Assembly (NCBI GenBank): GCA_002412715.1
Contig: DHVP01000042.1
Location: 72,405-136,404, forward strand
DNA from: Deltaproteobacteria bacterium UBA5205
Lineage (GTDB): Bacteria; Desulfobacterota; Syntrophorhabdia; Syntrophorhabdales; Syntrophorhabdaceae
Direction of reading: 5' to 3'
Length of the DNA: 64,000 bases
Shown here: positions 34,710 to 43,808 of the stretch, piece by piece
Layout: each line of letters opens with the position of its first letter
Position numbering within the stretch: position 1 is the stretch's first letter
Made by a program: the position numbers and the translations under genes
Notes under the pieces: model-generated
The model's database searches: none
The model's input: the letters and a program-made list of their open reading frames with translations, nothing else
What the model was told of the DNA's origin: nothing

Positions 34710-35588
34710 TTATATTTCAAGCCATGAATCGGAATAGAGCGTCTGTCCCATGAGTACCCGGGTTGTTTTTACGTAATCGCCCTCTTCCTTCGAAAGCTCT
34801 GAGAGATCCACCTGTTCGCCATCCATGACCCGATGGATCAGCGCTTCCAGCCCGGGCGCTTCTCCGCGGGCGATGGCGATGAGCTCCTTATCGAAGGCGT
34901 CGACTATGGCCGAATACATGCCGTACCGTTTGAGCATGACAAGATATGTACTGTTCATTATACCCCTCAGGTGACCGGGAACACCGTTGGAGACGTTTGA
35001 CAGGCCGCAGGTGGACTTCGAGGAGGGTGCCAGATCGGGAAGCATCATCACGAATTCCGTGCATCCCTGAATCTGGAGCTGCTGGGTATTTGCCGGAAGA
35101 ATAATCGGGTCGATCCAGATATCGTCATCGGGTATACCGTAACTTGCCGCGGCAGCCATAATCTCCGCCGCGCACAGTCCCCGTTCGTTGGCGTCACGGG
35201 GAATTCCCTCGGTGCTGAGCGTCAGCCCGATGAATGGCGCATTGTACTTCTTCGCCATGGGCATGAGGGCTTCCATCCTTTCGGGTCGTGCGGAAATGGA
35301 GTTTATAAGAGGCCTCGTTTTCGCTGCCCTTAAGCCCGCTTCGATGGCATCAACATTCGAGGTGTCCAGCGAAAGCGGGAGGTCCGTGACCTCCTGCACC
35401 ACGTTTACGAGCCATTCCATGAAGTCCGGACCGGTCTTTCGCGCGGGTCCGATATTGAGGTCGATCATATCCATACCGGCTCGAGTTTCCGCCAGAGCCA
35501 TCTCCTGGATCGGCCCCGCATCCCTGTTCTGGAACGCCTCGCCGAGCCTCCTGGACATAACGTTTAGATTCTCACCTATAAGAAACAC
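34710..35588 (-). CDS. acsE: Methyltetrahydrofolate:corrinoid/iron-sulfur protein methyltransferase AcsE
   Basis: 292 aa from a GTG at 35588, chosen because a perfect GGAGGTGAT ribosome site precedes it; the TTG at 35600 overlaps that site. Transfers the methyl group of methyl-THF to Co(I) of the corrinoid protein AcsCD. The pterin-binding TIM barrel is seen: LIGENLNVMSRRLGEAF, DMIDLNIGPARKTG, LPLSLDTSNVDAIEAGL, PLINSISARPERM, IWIDPIILPANTQQ, CGLSNVSNGVPG with the Asn that binds N5. Last gene of the acs operon, but separated from acsC by a 450-base repeat-filled gap. Confidence 0.95.
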   Translation of the reverse strand: MFLIGENLNVMSRRLGEAFQNRDAGPIQEMALAETRAGMDMIDLNIGPARKTGPDFMEWLVNVVQEVTDLPLSLDTSNVDAIEAGLRAAKTRPLINSISARPERMEALMPMAKKYNAPFIGLTLSTEGIPRDANERGLCAAEIMAAAASYGIPDDDIWIDPIILPANTQQLQIQGCTEFVMMLPDLAPSSKSTCGLSNVSNGVPGHLRGIMNSTYLVMLKRYGMYSAIVDAFDKELIAIARGEAPGLEALIHRVMDGEQVDLSELSKEEGDYVKTTRVLMGQTLYSDSWLEI

Positions 35589-35603
35589 GATCACCTCCAA
35601 TGA

Positions 35604-35700
35604 ACATGGGAAATAGGTAATTGGTCATGGGTAATGGGAAAATATAGTGATCTTACCTATCGCCTATCACCCACTGCTGTTCAAAATAATCCATTACCCA
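35604..35700. repeat. Heptad-repeat arm, acsE-proximal end of a composite element
   Basis: G-rich units on the plus strand (AAATAGGTAA, GGTCATGGGTAATGGG, ending GGGAAAA at about 35642), then C-rich units (CTTACCTATCGCCTATCACC and CCATTACCC up to 35700). Same family as the other arrays. It lies immediately upstream of the acsE ribosome site. Confidence 0.8.
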
Positions 35701-35780
35701 GACTGCTTTCTTTCTAAAGCAATGATTCAGGACAGGTTAAATCCCGCATTTCAAAACCAGTTTGCCTTATCTCGCAGTTC

Positions 35781-35811
35781 GTGATTCCGGCGCAGGCCGG
35801 AATCCAGGAAG
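35781..35811 (+). repeat. REP-like palindrome, copy 1
   Basis: ATTCCGGC-GCAG-GCCGGAAT (35784-35803) followed by CCAGG. This is the common GTCATTCCGGC...GCCGGAATCCAG palindrome found dispersed in many proteobacteria. A second copy in inverse orientation lies 106 bases away. Confidence 0.85.
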
Positions 35812-35916
35812 ACCTTTCATACAACAGGAAGCATACGTATACAGAGCACCACACAGTGTTTAAAGAGTACAGTTGGGATGTCCCTTCGTATGGTGGTTCC
35901 TTATCCATAATCTCTT

Positions 35917-35947
35917 CTGGTTTCCGGCCTTCGCCGGAATGACGGAA
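35917..35947 (-). repeat. REP-like palindrome, copy 2 (inverted)
   Basis: TTCCGGC-CTTC-GCCGGAA (35922-35939) followed by TGACGG; read on the minus strand it is the same CCGTCATTCCGGC element as copy 1. The pair frames 105 bases of unrelated sequence. Confidence 0.85.
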
Positions 35948-36012
35948 GAAGAAGGGGCCGGAAGACTGTGACTGTCCGGGAAGAGGTTGACCTTTACAAT
36001 GTTTCGGACAGA

Positions 36013-36051
36013 TGCGCCCATCACCCATAACCTATCACCCATTACCTGTCC
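36013..36051 (-). repeat. Heptad-repeat arm overlapping the acsC stop codon
   Basis: On the minus strand: CAGGTAATGGGTGATAGG continuing into GGTTATGGGTGATGGG. The first unit supplies the TAA stop of acsC at 36042-36044. It is the inverse partner of the arm near 35604. Confidence 0.85.
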
Positions 36052-37385
36052 TCTATCGTTTTCAAATACGCAGGCAAATGTGCTGCCTCGCGAGGCCCTA
36101 TCAGTATCTTCCAGCCTGGCAGCTCCTCTTCCAGATCGCCAAGTATCGCGGCGGCGTAACCGGGGATTACGAGATTCCTGTGTTTGATCTTTTCCTCAAC
36201 CCCGGACTTCTTTATGAAGGAGCCGACGAGATCGCCGACGAATTTTCCGGCAGCCCAGGCGGTCATGACCGAAAGCCCTTCCGTGTCCATGATGCAGAGC
36301 CAGCTCGGCACGCGGGAATTCTCAATCTCCCCGCTGACTATAAAATAAGTAAGGGAGAAATTGCAGGTTACGACAACCGGCGAATTCTCGTCAGGATTGT
36401 TGATCGGGTAGATCCCTTCCTTCGTCGTCATCGGACGCTGGGGATCGGTGTAAATATTCAGTCTCTGGAGGAGGAGCGGGAATATCGTTTCACCGGTAAT
36501 ATCGCTAAGGACGATGATGCCTGCATACTTTGCCACGAAAAGTGATGCGATGAGAGTCTCCTTCATCGGGTCGTTCGTCATTTCGCAGGGAAAGGTGATC
36601 GTCGGAAAACCGAGAGGCTTGAACTTGGAGACGAGCGCGGCCCTTCTGATCGCGACCTGTTCCGTGAAAGAATCCTTGATGCCCCGGGAAGAGGTATCGA
36701 TTATGAGATCTTTAAGTCCCATGGCCATAAGTTTTTCAGTGAGACCCGCCACATCGTCGAACCCCTTGCCGACAACGGCAAGGGGTAACCCGTATTCCTT
36801 TGCAAGAGAACCGAAGGTTTCGTAATTCTCCCTGGTCGCACCGTAAATGAGAGGCTTCTTGTCCCGTACAATATCGAGCGCTTCTTTCATCACCGCGGCA
36901 TCATTGCAGATAAGAATCACAGAACACGGTCTTGCCGCAGCCTTTTTCACGACGGCAAGAAAACGTTCCTTATTTCCCGTAAATCTGAGCGCGGCAATCT
37001 CGGGCTTCATCGTGACTCCCACCCGCTCATACCGGAAATATTCGAGCGCTGTAAGGCGACGCTCCACTTCACCGTCATCCATCACATCGGTTATCAGAAC
37101 CGCGATCCCCGGCTTATTGAAAAAGGTCTTCTCGTGGCGGAACAGCACCGTCTCCCCGCCTATCTTTATGCCGTAGTCGTCAACGCCGATGGAAAGCTGC
37201 CGGATCGGCGGAGCGGCCGCATCGGAAAGTTCGTCCTTCGCCCCGGCCGGTACGTGCGGACACAAGTCAAGCTCCGTCTTTCCCGCGGCCAGCGCCATGG
37301 CAAAGGCAAGGCACGTCGGAAACTTACACTCCCCGCAATTTGTCTTGGGAAGAAGTTTCAAGATCTGAATCCCCGTTAACGCCAT
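36042..37385 (-). CDS. acsC: Corrinoid/iron-sulfur protein large subunit AcsC (CODH/ACS gamma)
   Basis: 447 aa, normal length. N-terminal [4Fe-4S] motif TNCGECKFPTCLAFAM with a further Cys in ELDLCP (residues about 17-42); this cluster re-reduces the cobalt centre. A TIM-barrel middle part binds the corrinoid together with AcsD, and the C-terminal domain (about 325-445, NFSLTYFIVSGEIE, SWLCIMDTEGLSVMTAWAAGKF) carries the B12-binding region. It accepts a methyl group from AcsE and delivers it to AcsB. The stop codon is part of a heptad repeat. AAAGGAG ribosome site 7 bases before the ATG. Confidence 0.96.
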   Translation of the reverse strand: MALTGIQILKLLPKTNCGECKFPTCLAFAMALAAGKTELDLCPHVPAGAKDELSDAAAPPIRQLSIGVDDYGIKIGGETVLFRHEKTFFNKPGIAVLITDVMDDGEVERRLTALEYFRYERVGVTMKPEIAALRFTGNKERFLAVVKKAAARPCSVILICNDAAVMKEALDIVRDKKPLIYGATRENYETFGSLAKEYGLPLAVVGKGFDDVAGLTEKLMAMGLKDLIIDTSSRGIKDSFTEQVAIRRAALVSKFKPLGFPTITFPCEMTNDPMKETLIASLFVAKYAGIIVLSDITGETIFPLLLQRLNIYTDPQRPMTTKEGIYPINNPDENSPVVVTCNFSLTYFIVSGEIENSRVPSWLCIMDTEGLSVMTAWAAGKFVGDLVGSFIKKSGVEEKIKHRNLVIPGYAAAILGDLEEELPGWKILIGPREAAHLPAYLKTIEDR

Positions 37386-37407
37386 CGATATCTCCTTTCG
37401 AAAAAAT

Positions 37408-37458
37408 ACAGGTTATGGGAAATAATAAAAGATTCTTTCCTATTACCTATTACCCATC
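37408..37458. repeat. Inverted heptad repeat between acsB and acsC
   Basis: CAGGTTATGGGA at 37409-37420, AT-rich loop, then TTTCCTATTACCTATTACCC ending at about 37456. It occupies most of the 76-base gap between acsB and acsC and could fold into a hairpin in the operon transcript. Confidence 0.82.
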
Positions 37459-37461
37459 TTC

Positions 37462-39669
37462 TTACAACAACTCTTCCATCCCCAAACAGGGATGGCCTTT
37501 TTTCGTTATGTACTCCAGGACCTCGTCCTCTGTCTTTGCCACGGTTTCGTCGGCGATCATGTCGGGGAGGTCGGGGTATCCCAGCTCTTCGCCTCTCTTT
37601 TTCAGCCTCTCGTATATCTCGTCCTTGAGCCTTTTCGGCATCCAGGCTATCCTCAGGAGGCCGCCGTCACCCCGCAGGAACTTTTTCTGGGTGATATTGT
37701 ACTTGCTGTGGCCCAGAAATCCCGGTACCTGCGCTCCGCCGCCGACCGAACCGGCAAGGCTGGTGAATTTCATCCCGCAGGGCGTCATGTCGGTGAAATC
37801 ACGGTCAACGGTCATGATGGCGTTGCACATGGGCAGAATGGCCGCGATGCACTCGCAGCAGCCGCAGGTCGTCATGGGATCTACCATCAGGCTGTACAGG
37901 CTCACGTTCTCCACCTTCTGGCGCGACGCCTTTCGGATATATTCGTTGCAGCCGCGGAACTGGCCGTAGCGTTCGTCGATTACCGCGCCTTTCTGCACCG
38001 GCTGATTGGGACCCTCGGGGTTGATCTCGTAAGCGGCACGGCAGTCAAGCCAGTTATATGCGCCGCATAGACCGGTCCGCTCGGGACTTACCACGCAGAC
38101 GTGGCTGGGGGCGAAGGACTGGCAGAGAATACAGGAGTAGAACGTCTCCACGCTCTCGTCCGTCATACCTTCGATCCTCGCGTCCCGGTGGGTATAGGAT
38201 GCCCGCGCCATATTTAGGACTTCACGGACCTTTGCCTCGTCGGTATAGATCTTGATCTGAACCTTGTCGAAGATGGCGCCGAAGTCCTGGTGGTACTTCG
38301 CGTGGATTATCCTGCCGATATGCTCAAGGGTAAATCCCTTCCCCACGGCCTGACGGGAGATCCTGATCCAGGCGATGTCGCGCTGGCCTATGTGCATGAT
38401 GCCTTGCGCCTGATTAATGAGGTGATGGTTCTGCCGCTCCAGTATGGGTTCGAAATCCTCCTGGAAATTCCGGCCCGCGACTTCCGCAACCATGGCGAAA
38501 TGCAGCCGTGAGCCGGGGGTAAGATCCGAAACATCGGGACCTACGACCTCGATCTTGCCGTCCTCCACGTCCTCCATGTTCCGTGAAGTCGTCCATTCGA
38601 CGGCCATCGTCCTTCCGCCGCCCATTTCAAGGAAGATGTCCTCTCCGCGGACACGCTCGCCTTCGAATGCAGGGCCGTAGGAAACGGGAATGGGGACTTT
38701 CGCAACCTGGACCTTGAGGCCCCGGACCTCGACGGCCTTCTGGACGATCTGGTCGTGAGGGATGTTGGATACCACGTGCTCATAGGTGCAAATGCCGGTG
38801 GGGAGGACCTGTGGTATCGGCGTGTCGGCAATGGTGGGGAAACCCCAGTTGATCGCACCCGCCGCGTTTGCGTACCACTCGTCCGTCACGTCCCCCAGGG
38901 CAAGGACGAAGGCATACGTCCTGTCCTTGTTATATATGAGGTTTCGCCTGAAATCACCGGGACGGACCCCGCCGAAGGCCATGGCGACGCGGCATGCGAA
39001 CCCGATAGCGAAAACAGCCTGGTAGATATCGGGACCGAAAGGCACGAGGCGCGTGGGCCAGCCTATCTGGACACCGGCCTCGCCAAGCTGCTCGGCAAAC
39101 CGTTTGCCTCCGTTGTGTCCGCACATGAACACGTAGAGGTTCTTTTCCTGTAGTTCGAGGGCGATCCTCGCCGCCGTGGCCGCATCGGGCGCCGCGCCCA
39201 CGATGGCCGCGAAACCGGGAGCCGTACCGTCTACGAATTCAACCCCCCTCTTTCTGAAGATAACGTCATTGGCTGCCCCGAGCCAGACTGTTTTCTCCGT
39301 CGTCTCCTCGGAGTCGGCGGCATACCGGTCGGGTTCTTCAAGGTAACGAACGGCTTCGATCATCTCCTCGGCAAAAAAGGTGGCCATACCGGCATCGAGC
39401 GCCGGGGCGAGGTAGGGCAGCGGCGTCGTTTCCCTGACGGGGGGCGGGATGAGCCTGCGGCACACATCGAGAACACGCTCCATGTCCTTCACCCGGGTCA
39501 CAGCAATCCCCGTCATCGAGTATATAATGGGGAGGTAATAGGCCGTGTTCGGAAAACCGATCTCCTGATCGGGCCCGTACTTTTCCAGGGCCTGCCGGTA
39601 TTTCCCTTCGGCCTGGGCGAATATCTTCCCGGCACCTCGTATCGCCGCCGATGCTATGATCTTAGACAT
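37462..39669 (-). CDS. acsB: Acetyl-CoA synthase AcsB (CODH/ACS beta)
   Basis: 735 aa, the full bacterial form with the N-terminal CODH-contact domain; archaeal CdhC lacks this domain. The A-cluster cysteines are visible: CILCQSF, GLCGAYNWLDCR for the [4Fe-4S] part and CGCCECI for the two-nickel site. The C-terminal PCGMKFTSLAGSVGGGAQVPGFLG (in parts) is a family signature. It condenses CO, the methyl group from AcsCD and CoA into acetyl-CoA. 54 bases after cooS/acsA; AAGGAG ribosome site. Confidence 0.97.
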   Translation of the reverse strand: MSKIIASAAIRGAGKIFAQAEGKYRQALEKYGPDQEIGFPNTAYYLPIIYSMTGIAVTRVKDMERVLDVCRRLIPPPVRETTPLPYLAPALDAGMATFFAEEMIEAVRYLEEPDRYAADSEETTEKTVWLGAANDVIFRKRGVEFVDGTAPGFAAIVGAAPDAATAARIALELQEKNLYVFMCGHNGGKRFAEQLGEAGVQIGWPTRLVPFGPDIYQAVFAIGFACRVAMAFGGVRPGDFRRNLIYNKDRTYAFVLALGDVTDEWYANAAGAINWGFPTIADTPIPQVLPTGICTYEHVVSNIPHDQIVQKAVEVRGLKVQVAKVPIPVSYGPAFEGERVRGEDIFLEMGGGRTMAVEWTTSRNMEDVEDGKIEVVGPDVSDLTPGSRLHFAMVAEVAGRNFQEDFEPILERQNHHLINQAQGIMHIGQRDIAWIRISRQAVGKGFTLEHIGRIIHAKYHQDFGAIFDKVQIKIYTDEAKVREVLNMARASYTHRDARIEGMTDESVETFYSCILCQSFAPSHVCVVSPERTGLCGAYNWLDCRAAYEINPEGPNQPVQKGAVIDERYGQFRGCNEYIRKASRQKVENVSLYSLMVDPMTTCGCCECIAAILPMCNAIMTVDRDFTDMTPCGMKFTSLAGSVGGGAQVPGFLGHSKYNITQKKFLRGDGGLLRIAWMPKRLKDEIYERLKKRGEELGYPDLPDMIADETVAKTEDEVLEYITKKGHPCLGMEELL

Positions 39670-39723
39670 TCATCCGCTCCTTCGCCTTTCCCGTACCCAC
39701 CGTCGATCCCGTCTCCATAACCG

Positions 39724-41670
39724 TCAATCCATCGCTCTTCGCATAGCCATGTCGAAAAGGACACGCTCCCGTGCCTTGTCGATACCAAGGGCCTTGCGCT
39801 TCTTGTCTATATGGGCGATCATGAGCTGCGCCGCCTTTACCGGGTCTTGTTCGTAGGCCCACATGCCTTTGTACATCTCCTCGTATTCTTCGAAGAGATG
39901 CTCCGTAACCTTATCGCTCCCAAGCGTAGGCCAGGTGGTCCCGAAAACGGTAAAGATCCCCGAGGCCACGAAGTACTGTCCGATGGCAAGCGCCTTCTCG
40001 CTCATCCATTCAGGCGCCGCCCCGGCGGCAGGCAGATCGGAAAGGTCGTCCCCCAGGCCGCCTTCCTTGACCATGGCCGTGGCCGCGATGAGTATCCGCG
40101 AATTGTCGACGCAGGCACCCATATGAAGGACCGGTGGTATGCCGATAGCCTCGCAAACCTCAGCGAGTCCACTGCCCGCGTACAAACGCGCCGCCTCGGG
40201 CGTCAACAGGCCGGCCTTGCCGCATGCCATGGCGCTGCAACCCGTCGTCAGGACGAGTACGTCGTTTTTGATGAGTTCCTTTACCATTGCAAGATGGGCG
40301 GCATCATGCTGAGTGCGCACGTTGTTGCACCCCACGACGCCCGCAACACCCCTAATCCTGCCGTTGGCGATGTTGTCATTGAGCGGCCGGTAGCTTGCAC
40401 GGAAAAGACCGCCCAGCAGATAGGTTATCGTTTCGTGACTGAAACCCGCCACCATGTCCTGTTTTTCAGCCGGAATATAAATCGCATGGCGCCTGTTGGG
40501 ATAGTTCTCTATGGCCATTGCCAGAATCTTTTTCGCCGTTTCGAGGCCCTTTTCCGGATGGAACTCGATATGTTCGGCGCCTTCTATCATGGCGCGGTCG
40601 GACGTGGTTATGAGCTTTGTGTGAAAGCATTCCGCCACCGTCGCCAATCCCTGCATCTGGCACTGGACATCGACGGTCATGAGCTCGACGGCCCCCGTTA
40701 CAAGGGCCAGCTCCTGCTGGAGAAAATTTCCCGCGCAGGGTATGCCGTGGCGCATGAGTACCTCGTTGGCGCTGCAGCACATCCCGGCAAGGTTGATGCC
40801 CTTTGCGCCGGCCTTTTCGGCAAGCTCTTTGATGGCCGGATCACGGCTTGCCACGACCAGCATCTCCGGCAGAAGAGGCTCGTGACCGTGGACAACGATA
40901 TTGACGTGGTCTTCTTTTAACACACCTAGATTGATCGAGCCGAGCACGGGCACGGGGGTCCCGAACATGATATCCTGCAGCTCCGTGGATATCATCGAAC
41001 CACCCCAGCCATCGGCAAGAGCCGCCCGCGTGGCCTGCTGAAGGATGTGCCGGTAATCCTGATCGACACCCATGTGCGTCCGGTGCATCACCTCCACGAT
41101 CTCGCGGTCGATACCGCGCGGCATAACGTTGTATTTCCTCCATATCTCCTGTCTGCGAAGAGGGGCCTTGCCCGCGTAGATAAGTTCGCCGCTCTGCTTG
41201 CCGAATTCGTTCAGGGCCTTCTCGCCAAGCTCGATAGCGATGTCTTTCGTGTCGCGCTTTTCGATAGCGATGCCAAAATCAAGTGCCACCTCAAGGAGTT
41301 TTATCTCGTCCTTGATGGAAAAATCCTGCGTCTGTCCCCGGGCCGTCATCAGAAAGGTCGTAACGACTTCCCGTGCATGGTCCGAGTGGGAGGCCGAACC
41401 GGCCGCGACCTTTCTGGCGAAGTTTCTCGCCACCACCGTATCGATGGTCGCTCCGCAGACGCCCACACGTCGCTTGTCTTCACCTTTTTTTGAGCGCGGC
41501 ATCCTGCATGGCCCCATAGAGCATACCTTGCAGCAGCTCTCTTCGACGCCTATGGGACAGGGCTTTATCTCATCGGCACGGGAAAAGACGGTGGAGATAC
41601 CTTCGTCTTGCGCCTTGCTGATAAGCTCCAGGGTCGCCTTATCGATGCTTTTTTCCTTACCGTCGGCCAT
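39724..41670 (-). CDS. acsA: Carbon monoxide dehydrogenase catalytic subunit (AcsA/CooS, CODH/ACS alpha)
   Basis: 648 aa Ni-Fe-S enzyme that interconverts CO and CO2. N-terminal cysteines C38, C46, C47, C50 and C55 (CPIGVEESCCKVCSMGPCRM) bind the D- and B-clusters. C-cluster ligands are seen in GCNNV, LTTGCSAMACGK and HMGACVDNSRI. Placed directly upstream of acsB, so it forms the CODH/ACS tunnel complex rather than a free CooS. An AAAAGGAG ribosome site precedes the ATG. Operon order: acsD-acsA-acsB-acsC. Confidence 0.96.
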   Translation of the reverse strand: MADGKEKSIDKATLELISKAQDEGISTVFSRADEIKPCPIGVEESCCKVCSMGPCRMPRSKKGEDKRRVGVCGATIDTVVARNFARKVAAGSASHSDHAREVVTTFLMTARGQTQDFSIKDEIKLLEVALDFGIAIEKRDTKDIAIELGEKALNEFGKQSGELIYAGKAPLRRQEIWRKYNVMPRGIDREIVEVMHRTHMGVDQDYRHILQQATRAALADGWGGSMISTELQDIMFGTPVPVLGSINLGVLKEDHVNIVVHGHEPLLPEMLVVASRDPAIKELAEKAGAKGINLAGMCCSANEVLMRHGIPCAGNFLQQELALVTGAVELMTVDVQCQMQGLATVAECFHTKLITTSDRAMIEGAEHIEFHPEKGLETAKKILAMAIENYPNRRHAIYIPAEKQDMVAGFSHETITYLLGGLFRASYRPLNDNIANGRIRGVAGVVGCNNVRTQHDAAHLAMVKELIKNDVLVLTTGCSAMACGKAGLLTPEAARLYAGSGLAEVCEAIGIPPVLHMGACVDNSRILIAATAMVKEGGLGDDLSDLPAAGAAPEWMSEKALAIGQYFVASGIFTVFGTTWPTLGSDKVTEHLFEEYEEMYKGMWAYEQDPVKAAQLMIAHIDKKRKALGIDKARERVLFDMAMRRAMD

Positions 41671-41681
41671 TGATTCTCCTT

Positions 41682-42626
41682 TTACGCGCAGAGCTCGCCG
41701 ATCATATCCCTGACGAGAGATACGCTGTCGGGGTGGCGCATTACGACAATGTCGGCCCCTGCAACAAGAAGAGTCATCGCGGTGACCGCCTCCATGAGCA
41801 CGGAGCGTTTCTTCTCGTCACCCAGCTTCGGGTCTTCCTCTTTTGTCAGCCGCGTTTCCCGTGTCTTCCAGACCTCAGGGGCGATGTTGCAGATTATGGG
41901 GAACTGCAGCTTGGCGTCTTCCTGTGTGAGTGCCGCCATTCTGTCACGCTCCATCACCGAATAGGTGTACTCGAGACCATAGCCGAGGCCGCCCGTGGTG
42001 GGATCGATAATGACCTTCTCTTCGCTGACGCCCAGGTTGCCGAGCAATATGTTGAGCTGCTTCGCAAGGTTGACGTCTATCGGGGACGATGCCATGACTA
42101 CCTGCCCGTAGCCGATGGCCATAGCGCCTATCTGCTTGTAGTTTTTGTCCGTTACCGGGCCGACCGCGACGTTCTTACCTTCGCAGACCTCGGCCACCCT
42201 CCTTAAGAGCTCGCTGTCCTTGTCATCGTTTGCAGTGCCCCAGACAACAAGCGGCACATCGATGGCGTCGGCCACTTTTTTTACAACCTCCACGACCTCT
42301 TCGGCCGGTTTGTTCTCACCGTTGGGGTCTGCGCTTCTCAATTGGAGGACGATCATCTCGGCCCCGTAGGCTTCGATGCACTTCTTCGCCCATGCCGCGG
42401 GGTCGCCGATAACATCCCGGTATGGCTCCACTGCCCAGTCCTGCCATTCTTCGGGGGGGCTGTCCCAGACTTCGAAGGCAACCTTCGGCACGTTTGGCAT
42501 ATCACCCTCGAAACTATAGAAGGGATAGCATGTGGCACCACCCACCTTCACCGCCCTGGGCCCGGTACCAACTTCAACTTCTTTGATCCGTCCCGTGTAT
42601 TTTATTTTAGGAATTTCAAAGGCCAT
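41682..42626 (-). CDS. acsD: Corrinoid/iron-sulfur protein small subunit AcsD (CODH/ACS delta)
   Basis: 314 aa TIM-barrel partner of AcsC. Begins FEIPKIKYTGRIKEVEVGTG and holds GGATCYPFYSFEGDMPNVP, LVVWGTANDDKDSELLRRVAEV, VIIDPTTGGLGYGLEYTYSVMERDRMAAL (in parts), all typical of the delta subunit. No Fe-S motif, as expected. Its start lies 44 bases after a 71-aa gene and its stop 11 bases before acsA. Confidence 0.96.
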   Translation of the reverse strand: MAFEIPKIKYTGRIKEVEVGTGPRAVKVGGATCYPFYSFEGDMPNVPKVAFEVWDSPPEEWQDWAVEPYRDVIGDPAAWAKKCIEAYGAEMIVLQLRSADPNGENKPAEEVVEVVKKVADAIDVPLVVWGTANDDKDSELLRRVAEVCEGKNVAVGPVTDKNYKQIGAMAIGYGQVVMASSPIDVNLAKQLNILLGNLGVSEEKVIIDPTTGGLGYGLEYTYSVMERDRMAALTQEDAKLQFPIICNIAPEVWKTRETRLTKEEDPKLGDEKKRSVLMEAVTAMTLLVAGADIVVMRHPDSVSLVRDMIGELCA

Positions 42627-42670
42627 CTATCTCTTCCTCCCCTGTACCGGCTGTATAGTTAATGTTATCC

Positions 42671-42886
42671 TCAGGCTTCCTGCTTTCTCTTCTCGCTGCC
42701 GTACCAATCCGCATTATACCAGTAACGCATGGCCGAGCGGATAAAACCGAGCCTTTCATCGCGCGTGGCGAGTTTTTCACGCCAGTCCCCGCGCTCTTCA
42801 GGTTTGCCCTCTTCAAACGTAGATCCAAGGACCTTCACCTTCTTCCCGGCAAAGTCCTCCTTTTCGTCATATGTATACTCTTCCAT
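42671..42886 (-). CDS. 71-aa hydrophilic protein of unknown function in the acs operon
   Basis: Begins 3 bases after the folD stop with an AAGGGGAAG ribosome site and ends 44 bases before acsD, so it is embedded in the operon. The protein is highly charged and rich in Glu/Lys/Arg/Tyr/Trp (KKVKVLGSTFEEGKPEERGDW, RSAMRYWYNADWYGSEKRK in parts), has no Cys and no membrane segment. I do not recognise it. A small assembly factor or complex-stabilising subunit is possible but unproven. Confidence 0.72.
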   Translation of the reverse strand: MEEYTYDEKEDFAGKKVKVLGSTFEEGKPEERGDWREKLATRDERLGFIRSAMRYWYNADWYGSEKRKQEA

Positions 42887-42889
42887 GCT

Positions 42890-43777
42890 TTACTTCCCCT
42901 TCGCAGCCATCTGGGCCGCCTTAAGCGTATTCTGCATGAGCATGGTGATCGTCATGGGCCCCACGCCGCCCGGCACGGGCGTGATGACCGAGGCCTTCTC
43001 CTTCACAGCTTCAAAATCCACGTCCCCACAGAGCTTTGCTTTTCCTTCGGGCGTCACACCGATCCTGTTGACACCCACGTCTATAACGACGGCGCCTTCT
43101 TTGACCATGTCGGCGGTGATCGCGTTGGCCTTTCCGGCCGCTACTATGAGGATGTCCGCCTTTCGCGTATGCGCGGCCAGGTCGCGTGTCGCGGTATGGC
43201 ACATGGTCACCGTCGCATTGGCGTTCGCCTCTTTCTGGACGAGCATCATCGAGATAGGTTTACCCACAAGGTTGCTGCGTCCGACCACAACGACCTCGGC
43301 GCCCTTCGTTTCGACACCACCCATGGCAAGAAGCTCCCTGATGCCGAAGGGAGTGCAGGGATAAAAACGGGCCTCGCCTATCATGAGCCTTCCCAGGTTC
43401 ATCGGGTGCAGGCCGTCCACATCCTTGTCGGGGTCTATGGCATAAAGGACATTCGTCTCACTGATGTGCTTCGGCAGGGGCAGCTGCACCAGGATGCCGT
43501 GGATCGCCGGGTCGTCGTTGTACTTCTTCACCAGTTCGACGAGCTTCTCTTCGGAGATGTCCTCGGGTTCGTCATCCTGGACAGAATAAAAACCCAGCTC
43601 TTTCGCCGTTCTCTGTTTGCCCGTGACATAACTAACCGAAGCGGGATTCGCACCGACAAGGATAGTCACGAGCCCCGGCGTGATACCCGTCTCCTCACGG
43701 AGTTTCACGACTTCCTGCGCGATCCGTTCCCTTACCTGTCTCGCGACTTCCGTCCCGCTGATGATCTTAGCCGTCAT
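42890..43777 (-). CDS. folD: Methylene-THF dehydrogenase/methenyl-THF cyclohydrolase FolD
   Basis: 295 aa from the ATG at 43777, which has GAAGGAG upstream and begins MTAKIISGTEVARQVRERI; a longer frame reaching 43921 overlaps cooC and is not credible. Bifunctional enzyme of the methyl branch (methylene-THF to methenyl-THF to formyl-THF). Motifs: YVTGKQRTAKELG with the catalytic Lys, ILVQLPLPKHI, DVDGLHPMNLGRL, VVVGRSNLVGKPISMML (NADP site), and C-terminal TPVPGGVGPMTITMLMQNT. In the carbonyl-branch operon here; it works with fhs at 58418. Confidence 0.96.
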   Translation of the reverse strand: MTAKIISGTEVARQVRERIAQEVVKLREETGITPGLVTILVGANPASVSYVTGKQRTAKELGFYSVQDDEPEDISEEKLVELVKKYNDDPAIHGILVQLPLPKHISETNVLYAIDPDKDVDGLHPMNLGRLMIGEARFYPCTPFGIRELLAMGGVETKGAEVVVVGRSNLVGKPISMMLVQKEANANATVTMCHTATRDLAAHTRKADILIVAAGKANAITADMVKEGAVVIDVGVNRIGVTPEGKAKLCGDVDFEAVKEKASVITPVPGGVGPMTITMLMQNTLKAAQMAAKGK

Positions 43778-43808
43778 AAATGCTCCTTCACCATAAACTC
43801 GCTCTCGA

